From an uncultured Verrucomicrobiota bacterium (GTDB lineage: Bacteria; Verrucomicrobiota; Verrucomicrobiia; Limisphaerales; CAIQOK01), in contig CAIQOK010000048.1 in assembly GCA_903873415.1 (NCBI GenBank), positions 1 through 42,103 of the forward strand: 42,103 nucleotides of DNA. The letters are read 5' to 3'. The position numbers and the translations under genes were made by a program. The notes below the pieces were generated by a model. It was not told the origin of the DNA. It searched no databases and saw only the letters and a program-made list of their open reading frames with translations. Each line of letters opens with the position of its first letter. The stretch's first letter is position 1. Below, one piece after another: positions 8,111-17,074 of this stretch.

Positions 8111-8671
8111 TTAGGCCCGGAATTTCTGCGAGCTGAAAAAGCGCGGAGCGGTGGTGGGATGGGCGATGCGCCACAGATAGACGGAGAGCCCAAGGATGAC
8201 TGTCAGGTTCAGGCATTGCAGAACGACGCTCCAAAGGGTGTAGGATCGGCCTGCCGCCGCGTGGACTGCGGCCGGGAGGTTGGGGGCGTAGCGGGTGAGG
8301 TGCAGGTGTCGGAGGGTGGGTTGCAGCTCATTGCCGCCCAGCAGGCAGAGGGCCAGCAGAACGGTGAGTAGGCCCAAGGTGGACTTGAACTCCGGTTTTC
8401 CCAGATAGGCCCGCTCGGTCAGCACATGGAGCAGGGCGATCAGGGCGCAGGCGGTCTGGAGCTGAAAGCAGCGTCCCAGAAACACATGAGCTATGGCCCC
8501 TGAAAAGAAGGGGAAGTTGCCGCCCGGCAGCACGCCATGCAGCTCTTGGGAGCTGCAGGCCGGCCCGATTCCGGCCAGGCAAAAGACCGCGCCGCCCAGC
8601 CAGACGGATGCGTTCAAAAGTCCGATGAATCGCAGGAACCCAATCACGCCGCCACGGTAGGCAAAGGGCAT
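8111..8671 (-). CDS. DUF4149-type integral membrane protein
   Basis: About 186 residues with four predicted membrane segments: VIGFLRFIGLLNASVWLGG, CFQLQTACALIALLHVL, LGLLTVLLALCLLGG and LQCLNLTVILGLSVYLW. A soluble loop lies before the last helix (QPTLRHLHLTRYA). The pattern fits the DUF4149 family, membrane proteins of unknown function found in many bacteria. I chose the ATG at 8671, which has an AGGGA ribosome-binding-like stretch just upstream and puts the first helix near the N-terminus; the longer frame to 9007 is low-complexity and overlaps the gnd start on the other strand. It is divergent from gnd. The function is not known. Confidence 0.7.
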   Translation of the reverse strand: MPFAYRGGVIGFLRFIGLLNASVWLGGAVFCLAGIGPACSSQELHGVLPGGNFPFFSGAIAHVFLGRCFQLQTACALIALLHVLTERAYLGKPEFKSTLGLLTVLLALCLLGGNELQPTLRHLHLTRYAPNLPAAVHAAAGRSYTLWSVVLQCLNLTVILGLSVYLWRIAHPTTAPRFFSSQKFRA

Positions 8672-8979
8672 GTCCCTGCCAAGTCCCGATTCCCGAGCGT
8701 GGGGCTGGCGGTTTTCACTTCCAGTTCCGGGCGGCAGGTTGCGCGTCGCATGGGGGATGGGGTCTGCGAAAAACGCGTTTTTTGGCCTTTCCACCGCCGG
8801 CTGGGTCCGGGCGGGCGGCGCGCGGCCAAAGAAAACTTTTTGTTTTGCTCCGAGGCTGTGGCTCTGGATTTGTGTTTGAAATGCTGAAATCAGATTGAAA
8901 GCGCGGATTCTTCTCGCTGCCGGCGTGCGTTTTTGTATTGTAACAAAAATAAAACGGACCCAAGTCCGGATTTGGAAAT
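8672..8979. other. 308-base divergent intergenic region between the DUF4149 gene and gnd
   Basis: No gene is supportable here. It should carry the promoters of both flanking genes; the most AT-rich part is about 8930-8955. A small hairpin (cggac 8955-8959, gtccg 8964-8968) sits in the gnd leader just before the start codon and shares its arm sequence with the terminators at 8012 and 10478. A regulatory role is not shown. Confidence 0.4.
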
Positions 8980-10455
8980 ATGATGGAACCCAAAGCTGAC
9001 ATCGCACTCATCGGCCTGGCCGTGATGGGGCAAAATTTGATTCTTAACATGAACGACCACGGCTTTACCGTCGTGGCCTACAACCGCACGGTTGACAAGG
9101 TGGACCATTTTCTGGCCCATGAGGCCCGGGGCACCCGGGTGCTGGGGGCCCATTCCATCGCCGACATGGTTGCGCAGCTCAAGCGTCCGCGCCGGGTGAT
9201 GATGCTCGTCAAGGCCGGCAAGCCGGTGGACGAATTCATCGAGCAACTTCTCCCGCACCTGGAGCCGGGCGACATCATTATCGACGGTGGAAATTCGTTG
9301 TTTGAGGACACCAACCGCCGTGTGAAGCACGTGGAAAGCAAGGGGCTTTTGTATATCGGTACCGGTGTGAGCGGCGGCGAAGAGGGGGCGCGCAAGGGTC
9401 CCAGCATCATGCCCGGCGGATCGCCTCAGGCATGGCCTCATGTGAAGGAGATTTTCCAGAGTGTTGCGGCCAAGGTTGCCGACGGGGCGCCCTGCTGCGA
9501 CTGGGTTGGCGAGAATGGGGCGGGCCATTACGTTAAAATGGTTCACAACGGCATTGAATATGGCGACATGCAGTTGATCTGCGAGGCCTACAACATTTTG
9601 AAAAACGGGCTGGGTTTGGGGGCCGGGGAGATGCACGAGGTGTTTGCCGATTGGAACACCGGTGAATTGGACTCTTATCTCATAGAAATCTCCCGGGACA
9701 TTCTGGCCAAAAAGGATGAGGACGGCGCGCCGCTGGTGGACAAGATTCTCGACACGGCCGGCCAGAAAGGCACCGGCAAATGGACGGTGGTCAACTCGCA
9801 GGACTTGGGCATCCCGATCACCCTGATGGCCGAGGCGGTATATTCGCGCTGCGTATCGGCCTTGAAGGACGAACGGGTCAAAGCCTCCAGAAAACTCAAG
9901 GGCCCGAAGTCCGCGATGGCCGCGATTGCCGGAAACCCGGCGCGGAGAAAGCAGTTCATTGCGGACATCCGGGACGCGCTCTATTGCTCGAAAATTGTCA
10001 GTTACGCCCAAGGCTATATGCTGATGCGGGCGGCGGCCAAAGAATACGGCTGGAATCTGAATTATGGCGGCATCGCGCTGATGTGGCGGGGTGGCTGCAT
10101 CATCCGTTCCCGGTTTCTGGGGAAGATCAAGGATGCTTATGATCACAATCCCAAGCTGATGAACCTGATGCTCGACGACTATTTTCGCGGGGAGATCAAG
10201 CGCTGTCAGAAGGGGTGGCGCAACGTTGTGGCCACCGCGGCCAAGCGCGGCATCCCGGTGCCCGCCTTCAGCACCGCCTTGGCTTTCTACGATCAGTATC
10301 GCAGCGCCGTGCTGCCGGCCAACCTGCTTCAGGCGCAGCGCGACTATTTTGGCGCCCACACCTATGAGCGGGTGGATAAGCCCCGGGGTGAGTTTTTCCA
10401 CACCAACTGGACCGGGCGGGGCGGCACGACTTCTTCCAGCACCTACAACGTGTGA
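8980..10455 (+). CDS. gnd: 6-phosphogluconate dehydrogenase, decarboxylating
   Basis: A 491-residue long-form 6-phosphogluconate dehydrogenase of the oxidative pentose phosphate pathway (6-phosphogluconate + NADP to ribulose 5-phosphate + CO2 + NADPH). It has the nucleotide-binding IGLAVMGQN, the DGGNS motif, substrate loop GVSGGEEGARKGPSIMPGG, and the catalytic KMVHNGIEYGDMQ with Lys186 and Glu193. The C-terminal tail, including DYFGAHTYERVD and the final GRGGTTSSS, matches the dimer-crossing tail of the family. Two adjacent ATGs (8980 and 8983) are possible starts. It is monocistronic, with its own terminator directly downstream. Confidence 0.97.
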   Translation: MMEPKADIALIGLAVMGQNLILNMNDHGFTVVAYNRTVDKVDHFLAHEARGTRVLGAHSIADMVAQLKRPRRVMMLVKAGKPVDEFIEQLLPHLEPGDIIIDGGNSLFEDTNRRVKHVESKGLLYIGTGVSGGEEGARKGPSIMPGGSPQAWPHVKEIFQSVAAKVADGAPCCDWVGENGAGHYVKMVHNGIEYGDMQLICEAYNILKNGLGLGAGEMHEVFADWNTGELDSYLIEISRDILAKKDEDGAPLVDKILDTAGQKGTGKWTVVNSQDLGIPITLMAEAVYSRCVSALKDERVKASRKLKGPKSAMAAIAGNPARRKQFIADIRDALYCSKIVSYAQGYMLMRAAAKEYGWNLNYGGIALMWRGGCIIRSRFLGKIKDAYDHNPKLMNLMLDDYFRGEIKRCQKGWRNVVATAAKRGIPVPAFSTALAFYDQYRSAVLPANLLQAQRDYFGAHTYERVDKPRGEFFHTNWTGRGGTTSSSTYNV

Positions 10456-10477
10456 GAATCTGCCGGGTTCAATCCGG

Positions 10478-10508
10478 CCGGACGCCTTGGGGCGTCCGGT
10501 CTTTTTTT
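10478..10508 (+). terminator. rho-independent terminator after gnd
   Basis: A 9-bp perfect stem (ccggacgcc 10478-10486 and ggcgtccgg 10491-10499) with a ttgg loop is followed by tctttttt. It lies 22 bases after the gnd stop. Confidence 0.92.
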
Positions 10509-10593
10509 AGTTCGGTCTGTTTGCCAAAGACCGGGGTTGTCTCGGTTCAGTTTTCTTGACCTTCCCTGCCCGGATCGCCGACGCTCCTCTTCT

Positions 10594-11016
10594 ATGCCAA
10601 GACACTACTGGCTGGTAAAACAGGAACCCGAAGCTTATTCGTGGTCCGCTTTTGTTCAGGACGGCAGGACGGCGTGGACAGGCGTCCGGAATTTCCAAGC
10701 GCGCAATAACTTGCGCGCCATGAAAACGGGCGACCTCGCTTTTTATTACCACAGCGTCACGGATAAAAAGATTGTCGGCGTGGCTCGCGTCGAGCGGGAG
10801 GCTTATCCCGATGCCACCGCCATGGAAGGGGATTGGTCCTGTGTGGATTTGGTTCCCGTGAAGCCCTTGAAAACCCCGGTCAGTCTTGAGCAGATCAAAC
10901 TTGATCCATTGCTCCAATCCATGCCGCTGGTCAAACAATCGCGGTTGTCGGTGACGCCCCTGACGGTGGAGCAGGTGGATCGGTTGCTGTTTCTTTCAGG
11001 CACCCGATCGATCTGA
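10594..11016 (+). CDS. EVE-domain (PUA-like) protein
   Basis: A 140-residue protein built of a single EVE domain. The characteristic opening YWLVKQEPEAYSW, the WTGVRNFQARNNLRAMKTGD stretch with its conserved Asn and Arg, the FYYHS strand, and DLVPVKPL are all visible. EVE domains bind modified nucleobases in DNA or RNA; stand-alone bacterial members are widespread and their partner is usually unknown. I used the ATG at 10594, because the 19 residues encoded upstream (open to 10537) are not part of the domain. No restriction or defence genes are next to it, so a housekeeping role is as likely as defence. The following 273 bases contain no convincing gene. Confidence 0.88.
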   Translation: MPRHYWLVKQEPEAYSWSAFVQDGRTAWTGVRNFQARNNLRAMKTGDLAFYYHSVTDKKIVGVARVEREAYPDATAMEGDWSCVDLVPVKPLKTPVSLEQIKLDPLLQSMPLVKQSRLSVTPLTVEQVDRLLFLSGTRSI

Positions 11017-11240
11017 TGCCATCAAGCCTAGTCTGAACTCAGTCTGCAGTTTGAGCGGCAGGCGACCCCGAACGACTTGGGTGTGTGGTTGGTTTAATGT
11101 GCCGGCCAAACTTCAGCGGGGCACTGGCGGCTGGATGCTAAAAAATGCGGCGCGGTCCGCGAGGCGGACGTTGATAAATCCAAGGCGCTGGAGAATCCAC
11201 CCAAATAAGCGGGAGGAAACGGCTGGGACAGTGTGTCGTG

Positions 11241-11277
11241 AAAAGAAAAAGGGCGCGGTTTCATGGAAACCGCGCCC
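11241..11277 (-). terminator. rho-independent terminator for the small cytochrome gene
   Basis: A 12-bp perfect stem (gggcgcggtttc 11251-11262, gaaaccgcgccc 11266-11277) with a 3-base loop is followed on the minus strand by tttttctttt (complement of 11241-11250). It lies 12 bases beyond the stop codon of the minus-strand gene at 11290. Confidence 0.88.
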
Positions 11278-11289
11278 CTTGCTTCAAAA

Positions 11290-11700
11290 TCACTTCGCAC
11301 CCTGATCGATCCAAGCCCGGATGAGTCCGACCTCGTCCTTGGTCAGGGCGGGGATGTGGGCTTTGTTGTTTTTGGGCGGCATCCAGTCCTCTTCGTCGCC
11401 GATACGAGCCACATCCACTATCAGCACGCTTTTGTCGCTGCTGCCCGGGCGGACGACCTTGCCGTCCCCGCCACCCTTCATCACGTTCTCAAGGGTATCA
11501 AGCCGCAGCTTGCCCTTTGGTTTCTGTTCGCTGTGGCATTTGATGCAGGATTTTTCAAAGATCGGCTTGATGTCTCCAGCAAAGGTGACGTTGGGCTTGG
11601 AAGATGCCGGGGGAAGCTTGGTTAGGTCGACGGCTTCGGCAAGCGCCAGAGGGGCAATGCAGAGGGTTCCTACAACCGTGAGAAAATTGATTTTGTTCAT
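11290..11700 (-). CDS. small secreted planctomycete-type cytochrome c (PSCyt1-like) protein
   Basis: A 136-residue exported protein. The ATG at 11700 gives a clean signal peptide (MNKINFLTVVGTLCIAPLALA). The mature part carries a single haem-c site CIKCH preceded by FAGDIKPIFEKS, and continues KGKLRLDTLENVMKGG and ends with WMPPKNNKAHIPALTKDEVGLIRAWIDQGAK. This is the PSCyt1 domain that normally forms the N-terminus of the large DUF1549/DUF1553 proteins; here it stands alone. The distal Met of WMPPK is the likely second haem ligand. It has its own terminator, so it is probably monocistronic. A role in periplasmic electron transfer is inferred. Confidence 0.82.
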   Translation of the reverse strand: MNKINFLTVVGTLCIAPLALAEAVDLTKLPPASSKPNVTFAGDIKPIFEKSCIKCHSEQKPKGKLRLDTLENVMKGGGDGKVVRPGSSDKSVLIVDVARIGDEEDWMPPKNNKAHIPALTKDEVGLIRAWIDQGAK

Positions 11701-11814
11701 AAATAAAACGTTTTGATTTTTTACTAAGACGTTCAGCAGGTCAACAGGTTTCATTTATCCACCGGAAATTCAACGGTTGCTGTTTTTGCTTCAAACCGGG
11801 CTGTCCGGCGGCGG

Positions 11815-12282
11815 TTAAGGTTTGGGCTGTTGCCGCGGTGCCAGCCGCAGAACTCGCAACTCGGGTTTGCCATTCTTCGGTTTGGGCTCCAATCCGTAGC
11901 GGACGGCTCTTCCTATCACCGCTTCGTCCAGTGTGGCGGGTTTTGTGCCCGCAAAGAGCTTCGTCTGCGGGGTCAGAAGGAACACGTTCGTGGCGGAGTG
12001 GTGAGTCAAGGCGGGCGGACCGGATGCAATCGTGACGGATTGGTTTTGCCTGTCTACTGCCAGAAGCGTGCCTAGAAACAGCGGTTCGACGGGTGGGATG
12101 CCGGGGAAGGAGGCCGAGGGGGCATTGGTTGCGGTTTTGCCCGGTAGATTGGTTGATGCACCGTCACTTCGCCTGAGAGCAGTCTGGGGCCTTTCACCGG
12201 TGGATGGGGACGGAATGGCGGGTTGGGCCTTGATTGAGCCGGCAAGAAGTCCGGCCAGCAGTGCTAATGTGAGTTTTTTCAT
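11815..12282 (-). CDS. hypothetical secreted protein
   Basis: A 155-residue protein with a short signal peptide (MKKLTLALLAGLLAGSIKAQP), a Pro/Ser/Thr-rich low-complexity stretch (about 20-65), then a compact C-terminal part (about 68-150). The latter is LGTLLAVDRQNQSVTI, LLTPQTKLFAG, AVIGRAVRYGLEP, ELRVLRL. The alternation of short beta strands with a DxxxxxVTI opening looks like small beta-barrel domains of the DUF5666 kind, but I do not recognise the family firmly. It sits between the small cytochrome gene and the Gfo/Idh/MocA gene on the same strand, with gaps of over 100 bases on both sides. Confidence 0.65.
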   Translation of the reverse strand: MKKLTLALLAGLLAGSIKAQPAIPSPSTGERPQTALRRSDGASTNLPGKTATNAPSASFPGIPPVEPLFLGTLLAVDRQNQSVTIASGPPALTHHSATNVFLLTPQTKLFAGTKPATLDEAVIGRAVRYGLEPKPKNGKPELRVLRLAPRQQPKP

Positions 12283-12402
12283 GGGATGGGTCGGTTGTTA
12301 ACGGGTGATCCTTGCCATGATCTGGCATGAGGTTCAACTCTTAGGCACGCCTGTGAGAGCCGGTGCCGGAGTAAGCAGGAGTAAAGCAGGCCTGAACCGG
12401 GA

Positions 12403-12430
12403 ACGGAGCGGGGCCTGCGCCCCGCTCCGT
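12403..12430 (-). terminator. stem-loop downstream of the Gfo/Idh/MocA gene, possible terminator
   Basis: An 11-bp perfect stem (acggagcgggg 12403-12413, ccccgctccgt 12420-12430) lies 24 bases after the stop of the minus-strand gene at 12454. There is only a short T-poor tail, so termination efficiency is doubtful. Confidence 0.5.
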
Positions 12431-12453
12431 CGCTGCTCGGGGAGCGATCCCGC

Positions 12454-13776
12454 TTAGATAGTCGGCAGCACGGCCCCGTCCTTGAGGATATCGTGTTCGT
12501 GGGGCATTGGCGGGCGGAGTGTGCGGAAGCTGCTCCAGGTCATTTTGGACGGGTCGGTGTAGAGCAGTTCCGGGCCGTAGGTGTACTTGGAGTTGAGAAT
12601 GTCGTCCCATTCCACCACTGAGCCGCTGTAGGCGGCTTCACGGCCCATGATCGCTGTCAAGGTGCTGTCGGTAATCTGCTTCACTTCGTTCATCTCTTTT
12701 TCATTGATGATTGCGGTGATGAGGTCGACGTGTTCCTGGACCTGGGGTTCGAGGGTTTTGCCCTCGAAGCGCCAGGAGTCGCCGCCCAGAGGCTTGATGC
12801 TTCCGGCGGGATTGGAGGTGCCTTTGCTGCCGACGACCGCCTCGCTTACCGACCCGAAGTCGCGTTTGATCTGGCCGCAATAGCTGTGCAGATGGACGCC
12901 GTTGGCGTATTCAAACTCGACGGCGAAGTTGTCCCAGATTTCGCCGGGCTTCTCGCCCAGTTGCTGGCGTCCGCCCATGCCCCAAGCCTTGACCGGGGTG
13001 GCACCGGCCACCCAGTTGCAAACATCCAGATTGTGGACGTGCTGTTCGACGACATGGTCGCCGCACAACCAGATATAGTGATACCAATTGCGGATCTGGC
13101 GTTCCAAATCGGTGTTGCCATTCATGCCGCGGTGCCAGATGGGGCCGGTGTTGACCCAGTAGGCGCGCAGAGCCGTGACATCCCCGATGGCGCCGTCATG
13201 GATTCGTTTGATGGTCTCGATGTAGTGCGGGTCATGACGTCGCTGGGTGCCGACGGCTACCTTGAGGCCCTTTTTCTTGGCGGCTTCGCCGGCGGCATAC
13301 ATCAGGCGCAGGCCCGGTCCGTCCACGGCCACGGGTTTTTCGCAAAAGACGTTCTTGCCCGCGGCGACCGCGGCGGTGAAATGGCCCGGGCGGAAGCCCG
13401 GGGGCGTGGCCAGAATGACGTAGTTGACTTCGGGCACCTGAAGCGCCTTCAAATAGGCGTCGAAACCGCTAAAACACTTGTCGTCGGCCACGCCGAAATG
13501 CTTCTTGGCATTGGCGGCCGACTCCGGGAACAAATCCGCCACGGCGACGATTTTGGCATCGACTCCGGTGACCTTGGCGGCCTCCAGGAAGTTGCCGCCC
13601 GCGCCTGTGCCGCGGCCGCCCACGCCCACGATGGCGACGTTGAGGGTGCGTTTGTTTTGAGCCCGGACAAGGTTGGGGAAACTCACGGTGGCTGCCGAGG
13701 CTGCCACGAGGGAGCTGGTCTTCAAGAATTGCCGCCTGGAGAGGGCTGACAGCACGTTTTCTTCCTGGTTGGTCAT
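12454..13776 (-). CDS. Gfo/Idh/MocA-family oxidoreductase with Tat signal
   Basis: A 440-residue periplasm-targeted oxidoreductase. The N-terminus carries a twin-arginine signal (SRRQFLKTSSLVAAS, Arg14-Arg15), followed by the Rossmann motif VAIVGVGGRGTGAG, and the family's FCEKPVAVDG (catalytic Lys). A long C-terminal alpha/beta domain contains GTQRRHDPHYIE and WYHYIWLCGDHVVEQHVHNLDVCNW; the DHVVEQHVHNLD stretch is typical of the exported members abundant in Planctomycetes and Verrucomicrobiota. Those proteins act on sugars or glycosides with tightly bound NAD(P), but the substrate here is unknown. It is divergent from the DUF1549/DUF1553 gene, with about 200 bases between. Confidence 0.9.
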   Translation of the reverse strand: MTNQEENVLSALSRRQFLKTSSLVAASAATVSFPNLVRAQNKRTLNVAIVGVGGRGTGAGGNFLEAAKVTGVDAKIVAVADLFPESAANAKKHFGVADDKCFSGFDAYLKALQVPEVNYVILATPPGFRPGHFTAAVAAGKNVFCEKPVAVDGPGLRLMYAAGEAAKKKGLKVAVGTQRRHDPHYIETIKRIHDGAIGDVTALRAYWVNTGPIWHRGMNGNTDLERQIRNWYHYIWLCGDHVVEQHVHNLDVCNWVAGATPVKAWGMGGRQQLGEKPGEIWDNFAVEFEYANGVHLHSYCGQIKRDFGSVSEAVVGSKGTSNPAGSIKPLGGDSWRFEGKTLEPQVQEHVDLITAIINEKEMNEVKQITDSTLTAIMGREAAYSGSVVEWDDILNSKYTYGPELLYTDPSKMTWSSFRTLRPPMPHEHDILKDGAVLPTI

Positions 13777-13848
13777 AGTAATTTTATGGTTGTTGTTGAG
13801 CGTGTGTGGAGACTAACAACGCCGGTGGCGAAATCCATTTTTATTTTC

Positions 13849-13914
13849 ACTCATTTGCGGTTGGGTTTGCCGGTGCCGGGAGCCGGGGCGGGCGGCCTGA
13901 TTGACTCATTTGCG
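13849..13914. repeat. 11-bp direct repeat in a divergent promoter region
   Basis: The sequence actcatttgcg occurs at 13849-13859 and again at 13904-13914, 55 bases apart, between the divergent genes starting at 13776 and 13979. The second copy overlaps a possible -35 hexamer TTGACT (13901-13906), with CTAAAT 15 bases further on. Paired operators are one reading; chance duplication is the other. Confidence 0.4.
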
Positions 13915-13978
13915 CCATTGCCTAAATCCCATCGATCGGCTACCCAATCATCTCATCAATCAACGGTTTCAATTGCGA

Positions 13979-16900
13979 ATGGAAAAGTTCAAAAGCCTGT
14001 CCGTCGTTGCCTGGGGATGTTTGCTGCTTTGCCTGGCTTCGCCCGCTGTCGGGGCCGGGAGCATCAGCTACAACCGCGATATACGCCCGATTCTTTCCGA
14101 CGACTGTTTTCACTGTCACGGTCCCGACCAGAAGACGCGCAAGGGGAAGTTCCGGCTGGATGTGCGCGAGGATGCGGTAGCCAAGGGGGCCATCGTGCCC
14201 GGAAAGCCCGGGGAAAGCGGAATCATCCAACGGCTGCTGACCAAGGATCCGGAGGAATTGATGCCGCCTCCGGAGGCGCACAAGACCGTCACTTCTGCCC
14301 AGCGGGACATGTTGCGCCGTTGGATTGCCGCCGGTGCGAAATACGAGAAACACTGGGCCTATGTCCCTCCAGTCAAACCCGTTCTGTCTTCGGATCGCGG
14401 TGCTGTTGACGCCCTCATCCGCCGGCGTTTGAATGAGGTGGGACTCAGGCCTGCATTGCCGGCCGACCGCCGGACTCTGGCGCGCCGGCTTTACTTTGAT
14501 TTGATTGGCCTGCCTCCGGGCGCCGGGGATGTGGAGGCCTTTGTGCAGGACAAGTCGCCCGCAGCCTTTGCCGGGCTGGTGGAAAAACTGCTCGCCTCTC
14601 CGCAGTTTGGCGAGCGGATGGCCATTGGCTGGCTGGACGTCGTCCGCTTTGCCGACACCATCGGCTATCATTCCGATAATCCTCGCAATGTCTGGCCCTA
14701 TCGGGACTATGTCATCAAGTCGTTCAACCAAAACAAACCCTTTGACCAGTTCACCCGGGAACAGTTGGCGGGGGATCTGTTGCCGGGCAGCACGGCCGAG
14801 CAGAGGGTGGCCTCATGTTTCAATCGACTCCTTCTGACCACCGAGGAGGGCGGCGCACAATCCAAGGATTATGAGGCCCGCATGCTGACCGACCGGGTGC
14901 GGGCGGTCAGTGCGGTATGGCTGGGCCAGACCGTGGGTTGCGCCCAGTGCCATGACCACAAGTTTGACCCGATCAAGCAGCGGGATTTTTACGCGCTCGG
15001 CGCATTCTTTGCCGACATAGAAGAACCCATTATTGGACGCAGAGAGTCGGGTCTGCTGGTGCCGGATGAAAAGCAGGTAGCCGAGCTTGCGCGGCTGCAG
15101 GCCGAAGTCAGGAGTCTGGAAACCGGTTTTAATTCCCCCCATCCCGAATGTGAGGAGGCGTTCATCAAATGGAATCGTGAACAATCCCAGATTGCTCTGG
15201 AGGACAGCCGCTGGACTTCTCTGACTCCCGCCCGCGCGGTGGCTGCCGGGGGGGACAAACTGCAGATACAGTCTGACCAATCCGTTCTCGTCGCCGGAAA
15301 AAAGAAGCCAGAGACGGACGTTTACACACTGGATCTGACCAATTTTCCGTCGGCGATCCAAGCCTTGCGCATTGAGGCACTGCCCTCCGAGTCGCTTCCT
15401 GGCAAAGGCCCCGGCCGGGCCGGGAACGGCAATTTCGTTTTGTCCCGCGTGCTGGCAAGTATCGAACACACCAACGGCGCGAGCGACCCGCTTCAATTCG
15501 TTTCCGCCCGCGCCAGCTTCGAACAATCCATGGCGGCGGACCAGACCCCCAACAAATTGTGGAGCGCCGCCTCGGTGATCGATCCCCAGGCCAAGGGCGA
15601 ATTCACCGGCTGGGCCGTTCTGCCCGAGGTCGCCAAACCACAACAAATCATTCTGGATTGCGGCCGGCTGCTGGCGTTGAACCGGGGCGACACCTTGAAG
15701 GTTGTTCTAGAGCAGAATCACGGCCACGGCAACCATACTCTGGGCCATTTCAGGCTTTCTGCCACCACCAACACGGAGGCACTCCGGGGTCCTTTTGTAT
15801 TCCCTCTCGCCAAGGAAATCGACGATGTCTTGGCCGTGCCTTCCGGCAAGCGCGACCAAGCCCAGAGGGACAGGGTGTGGGAGTATTTCAAGAAGCATTC
15901 TCCGGAGTTCGCGACGCTGCGCACGAATCTTGCCGGGGCTCGCAAGACTTTGACTGCCTATGAGGATTCCCTCCCGCACTGCCTGGTTTCCGTCACCAAC
16001 GCCCAGCCCAGAACGGTGCGGGTGTTGCCCCGGGGCAATTTCCTGGCGGACACCGGCGATATCATGCAGCCGGCCCTGCCTGCCTACCTTGCGGGGCCTG
16101 AAACGAAATCCGGCGGGCGCCGGTTGACCCGTCTCGATCTGGCCGACTGGCTGGTTTCCCGAGAAAACCCGCTCACCGCCCGCGTGGTGGTGAACCGGCT
16201 TTGGAAACAGTTCTTCGGCTGCGGCCTCTCCAAGGTGGTCGATGATCTGGGGGCGCAGGGGGAACTGCCGCCCAACCAGCCATTGCTCGACTGGCTGGCG
16301 TGTGAATTCATGGACAGCGGCTGGGATCTGAAGCACATGGTTCGCCTTATGGTAAACAGTCAGGCCTACCAGCAGACCTCGGTGTCCCCGAAAAAGCTTC
16401 GGGACCGCGATCCGCTCAACCGGGAGATAGCCGCGCAAAGCCGCTGGCGTCTGGATGCGGAGTTGGTCCGGGACAATGCGCTGGCGGTTTCCGGATTGCT
16501 GGTGGAGAAGATCGGCGGGCCCAGCACAAAGCCCTACCAGCCTGAGGGTTACTGGGAAAATCTGAATTTCCCGGCCCGCAGCTATGAGGCCAGCACCGGG
16601 CCGGATCAGTACCGGCGCGGACTCTATGCGTGGTGGCAGCGCTCCTATTTGCACCCGAGCCTGCAGGCCTTTGATGCGCCGACCCGGGAAGAATGCGCAG
16701 CCGAGCGCAACCGTTCCAACATCCCGCAGCAGGCCTTGGTGCTCTTGAACGACCCAACGTATGTGGAAGCCTCCCGTGCCTTGGCTGTCCGGATGTTGAA
16801 AGAGGGCGGGGCGGATCCGTCAACGCGACTTGCTTGGGCGTGGCGTCAGGTGCTTAACCGCACCCCGCGCCCTGATGAGATCAAATCCGTTCAGGCCTTG

Positions 16901-17068
16901 CTTGACAAGGAATTGGCCGAATATCGCGCTGATAAAACCGCGGCCCAAGCCTTGCTGAAAACCGGCCAAAACACCACGCCCCCGGAAAGCGATCCTGTGG
17001 AACTGGCGGCTTGGACCAATGTGGCCCGTGTCCTTTTGAATCTCCACGAAACCATCACCCGCTCCTAA
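13979..17068 (+). CDS. PSCyt1-DUF1549-DUF1553 (planctomycete cytochrome) protein
   Basis: A 1029-residue secreted multidomain protein. The ATG at 13979 gives a signal peptide (MEKFKSLSVVAWGCLLLCLASPAVGA). Next comes the PSCyt1 haem domain with CFHCH and GKFRLDVREDA, then DUF1549 (PSCyt2; about 150-370, RRLYFDLIGLPP, DVVRFADTIGYH, FDQFTREQLAGD, GCAQCHDHKFDP with a second CxxCH), a middle beta-rich insertion (about 400-640) and C-terminal DUF1553 (PSD1; RLDLADWLVSRENPLTARVVVNRLWKQ, about 700-980). Members are universal in Planctomycetes and common in Verrucomicrobiota, always paired with a DUF1501 protein, as here six bases downstream. Roles in extracytoplasmic polymer or glycan turnover have been suggested in general, but no biochemical function is established. 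Confidence 0.92.
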   Translation: MEKFKSLSVVAWGCLLLCLASPAVGAGSISYNRDIRPILSDDCFHCHGPDQKTRKGKFRLDVREDAVAKGAIVPGKPGESGIIQRLLTKDPEELMPPPEAHKTVTSAQRDMLRRWIAAGAKYEKHWAYVPPVKPVLSSDRGAVDALIRRRLNEVGLRPALPADRRTLARRLYFDLIGLPPGAGDVEAFVQDKSPAAFAGLVEKLLASPQFGERMAIGWLDVVRFADTIGYHSDNPRNVWPYRDYVIKSFNQNKPFDQFTREQLAGDLLPGSTAEQRVASCFNRLLLTTEEGGAQSKDYEARMLTDRVRAVSAVWLGQTVGCAQCHDHKFDPIKQRDFYALGAFFADIEEPIIGRRESGLLVPDEKQVAELARLQAEVRSLETGFNSPHPECEEAFIKWNREQSQIALEDSRWTSLTPARAVAAGGDKLQIQSDQSVLVAGKKKPETDVYTLDLTNFPSAIQALRIEALPSESLPGKGPGRAGNGNFVLSRVLASIEHTNGASDPLQFVSARASFEQSMAADQTPNKLWSAASVIDPQAKGEFTGWAVLPEVAKPQQIILDCGRLLALNRGDTLKVVLEQNHGHGNHTLGHFRLSATTNTEALRGPFVFPLAKEIDDVLAVPSGKRDQAQRDRVWEYFKKHSPEFATLRTNLAGARKTLTAYEDSLPHCLVSVTNAQPRTVRVLPRGNFLADTGDIMQPALPAYLAGPETKSGGRRLTRLDLADWLVSRENPLTARVVVNRLWKQFFGCGLSKVVDDLGAQGELPPNQPLLDWLACEFMDSGWDLKHMVRLMVNSQAYQQTSVSPKKLRDRDPLNREIAAQSRWRLDAELVRDNALAVSGLLVEKIGGPSTKPYQPEGYWENLNFPARSYEASTGPDQYRRGLYAWWQRSYLHPSLQAFDAPTREECAAERNRSNIPQQALVLLNDPTYVEASRALAVRMLKEGGADPSTRLAWAWRQVLNRTPRPDEIKSVQALLDKELAEYRADKTAAQALLKTGQNTTPPESDPVELAAWTNVARVLLNLHETITRS

Positions 17069-17074
17069 CCCGGC

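Noticed and set aside
10594-11016. EVE-domain protein as part of a defence island
   Set aside because: Its neighbours are gnd and a cytochrome gene; no nuclease, helicase or methyltransferase is nearby.
11017-11289. Possible remnant of a PSCyt-like reading frame (…GHWRLDAKKCGAV…) ending near 11209
   Set aside because: Short, lacks a CxxCH motif and a start codon, and the resemblance to the family is too weak to call a pseudogene.
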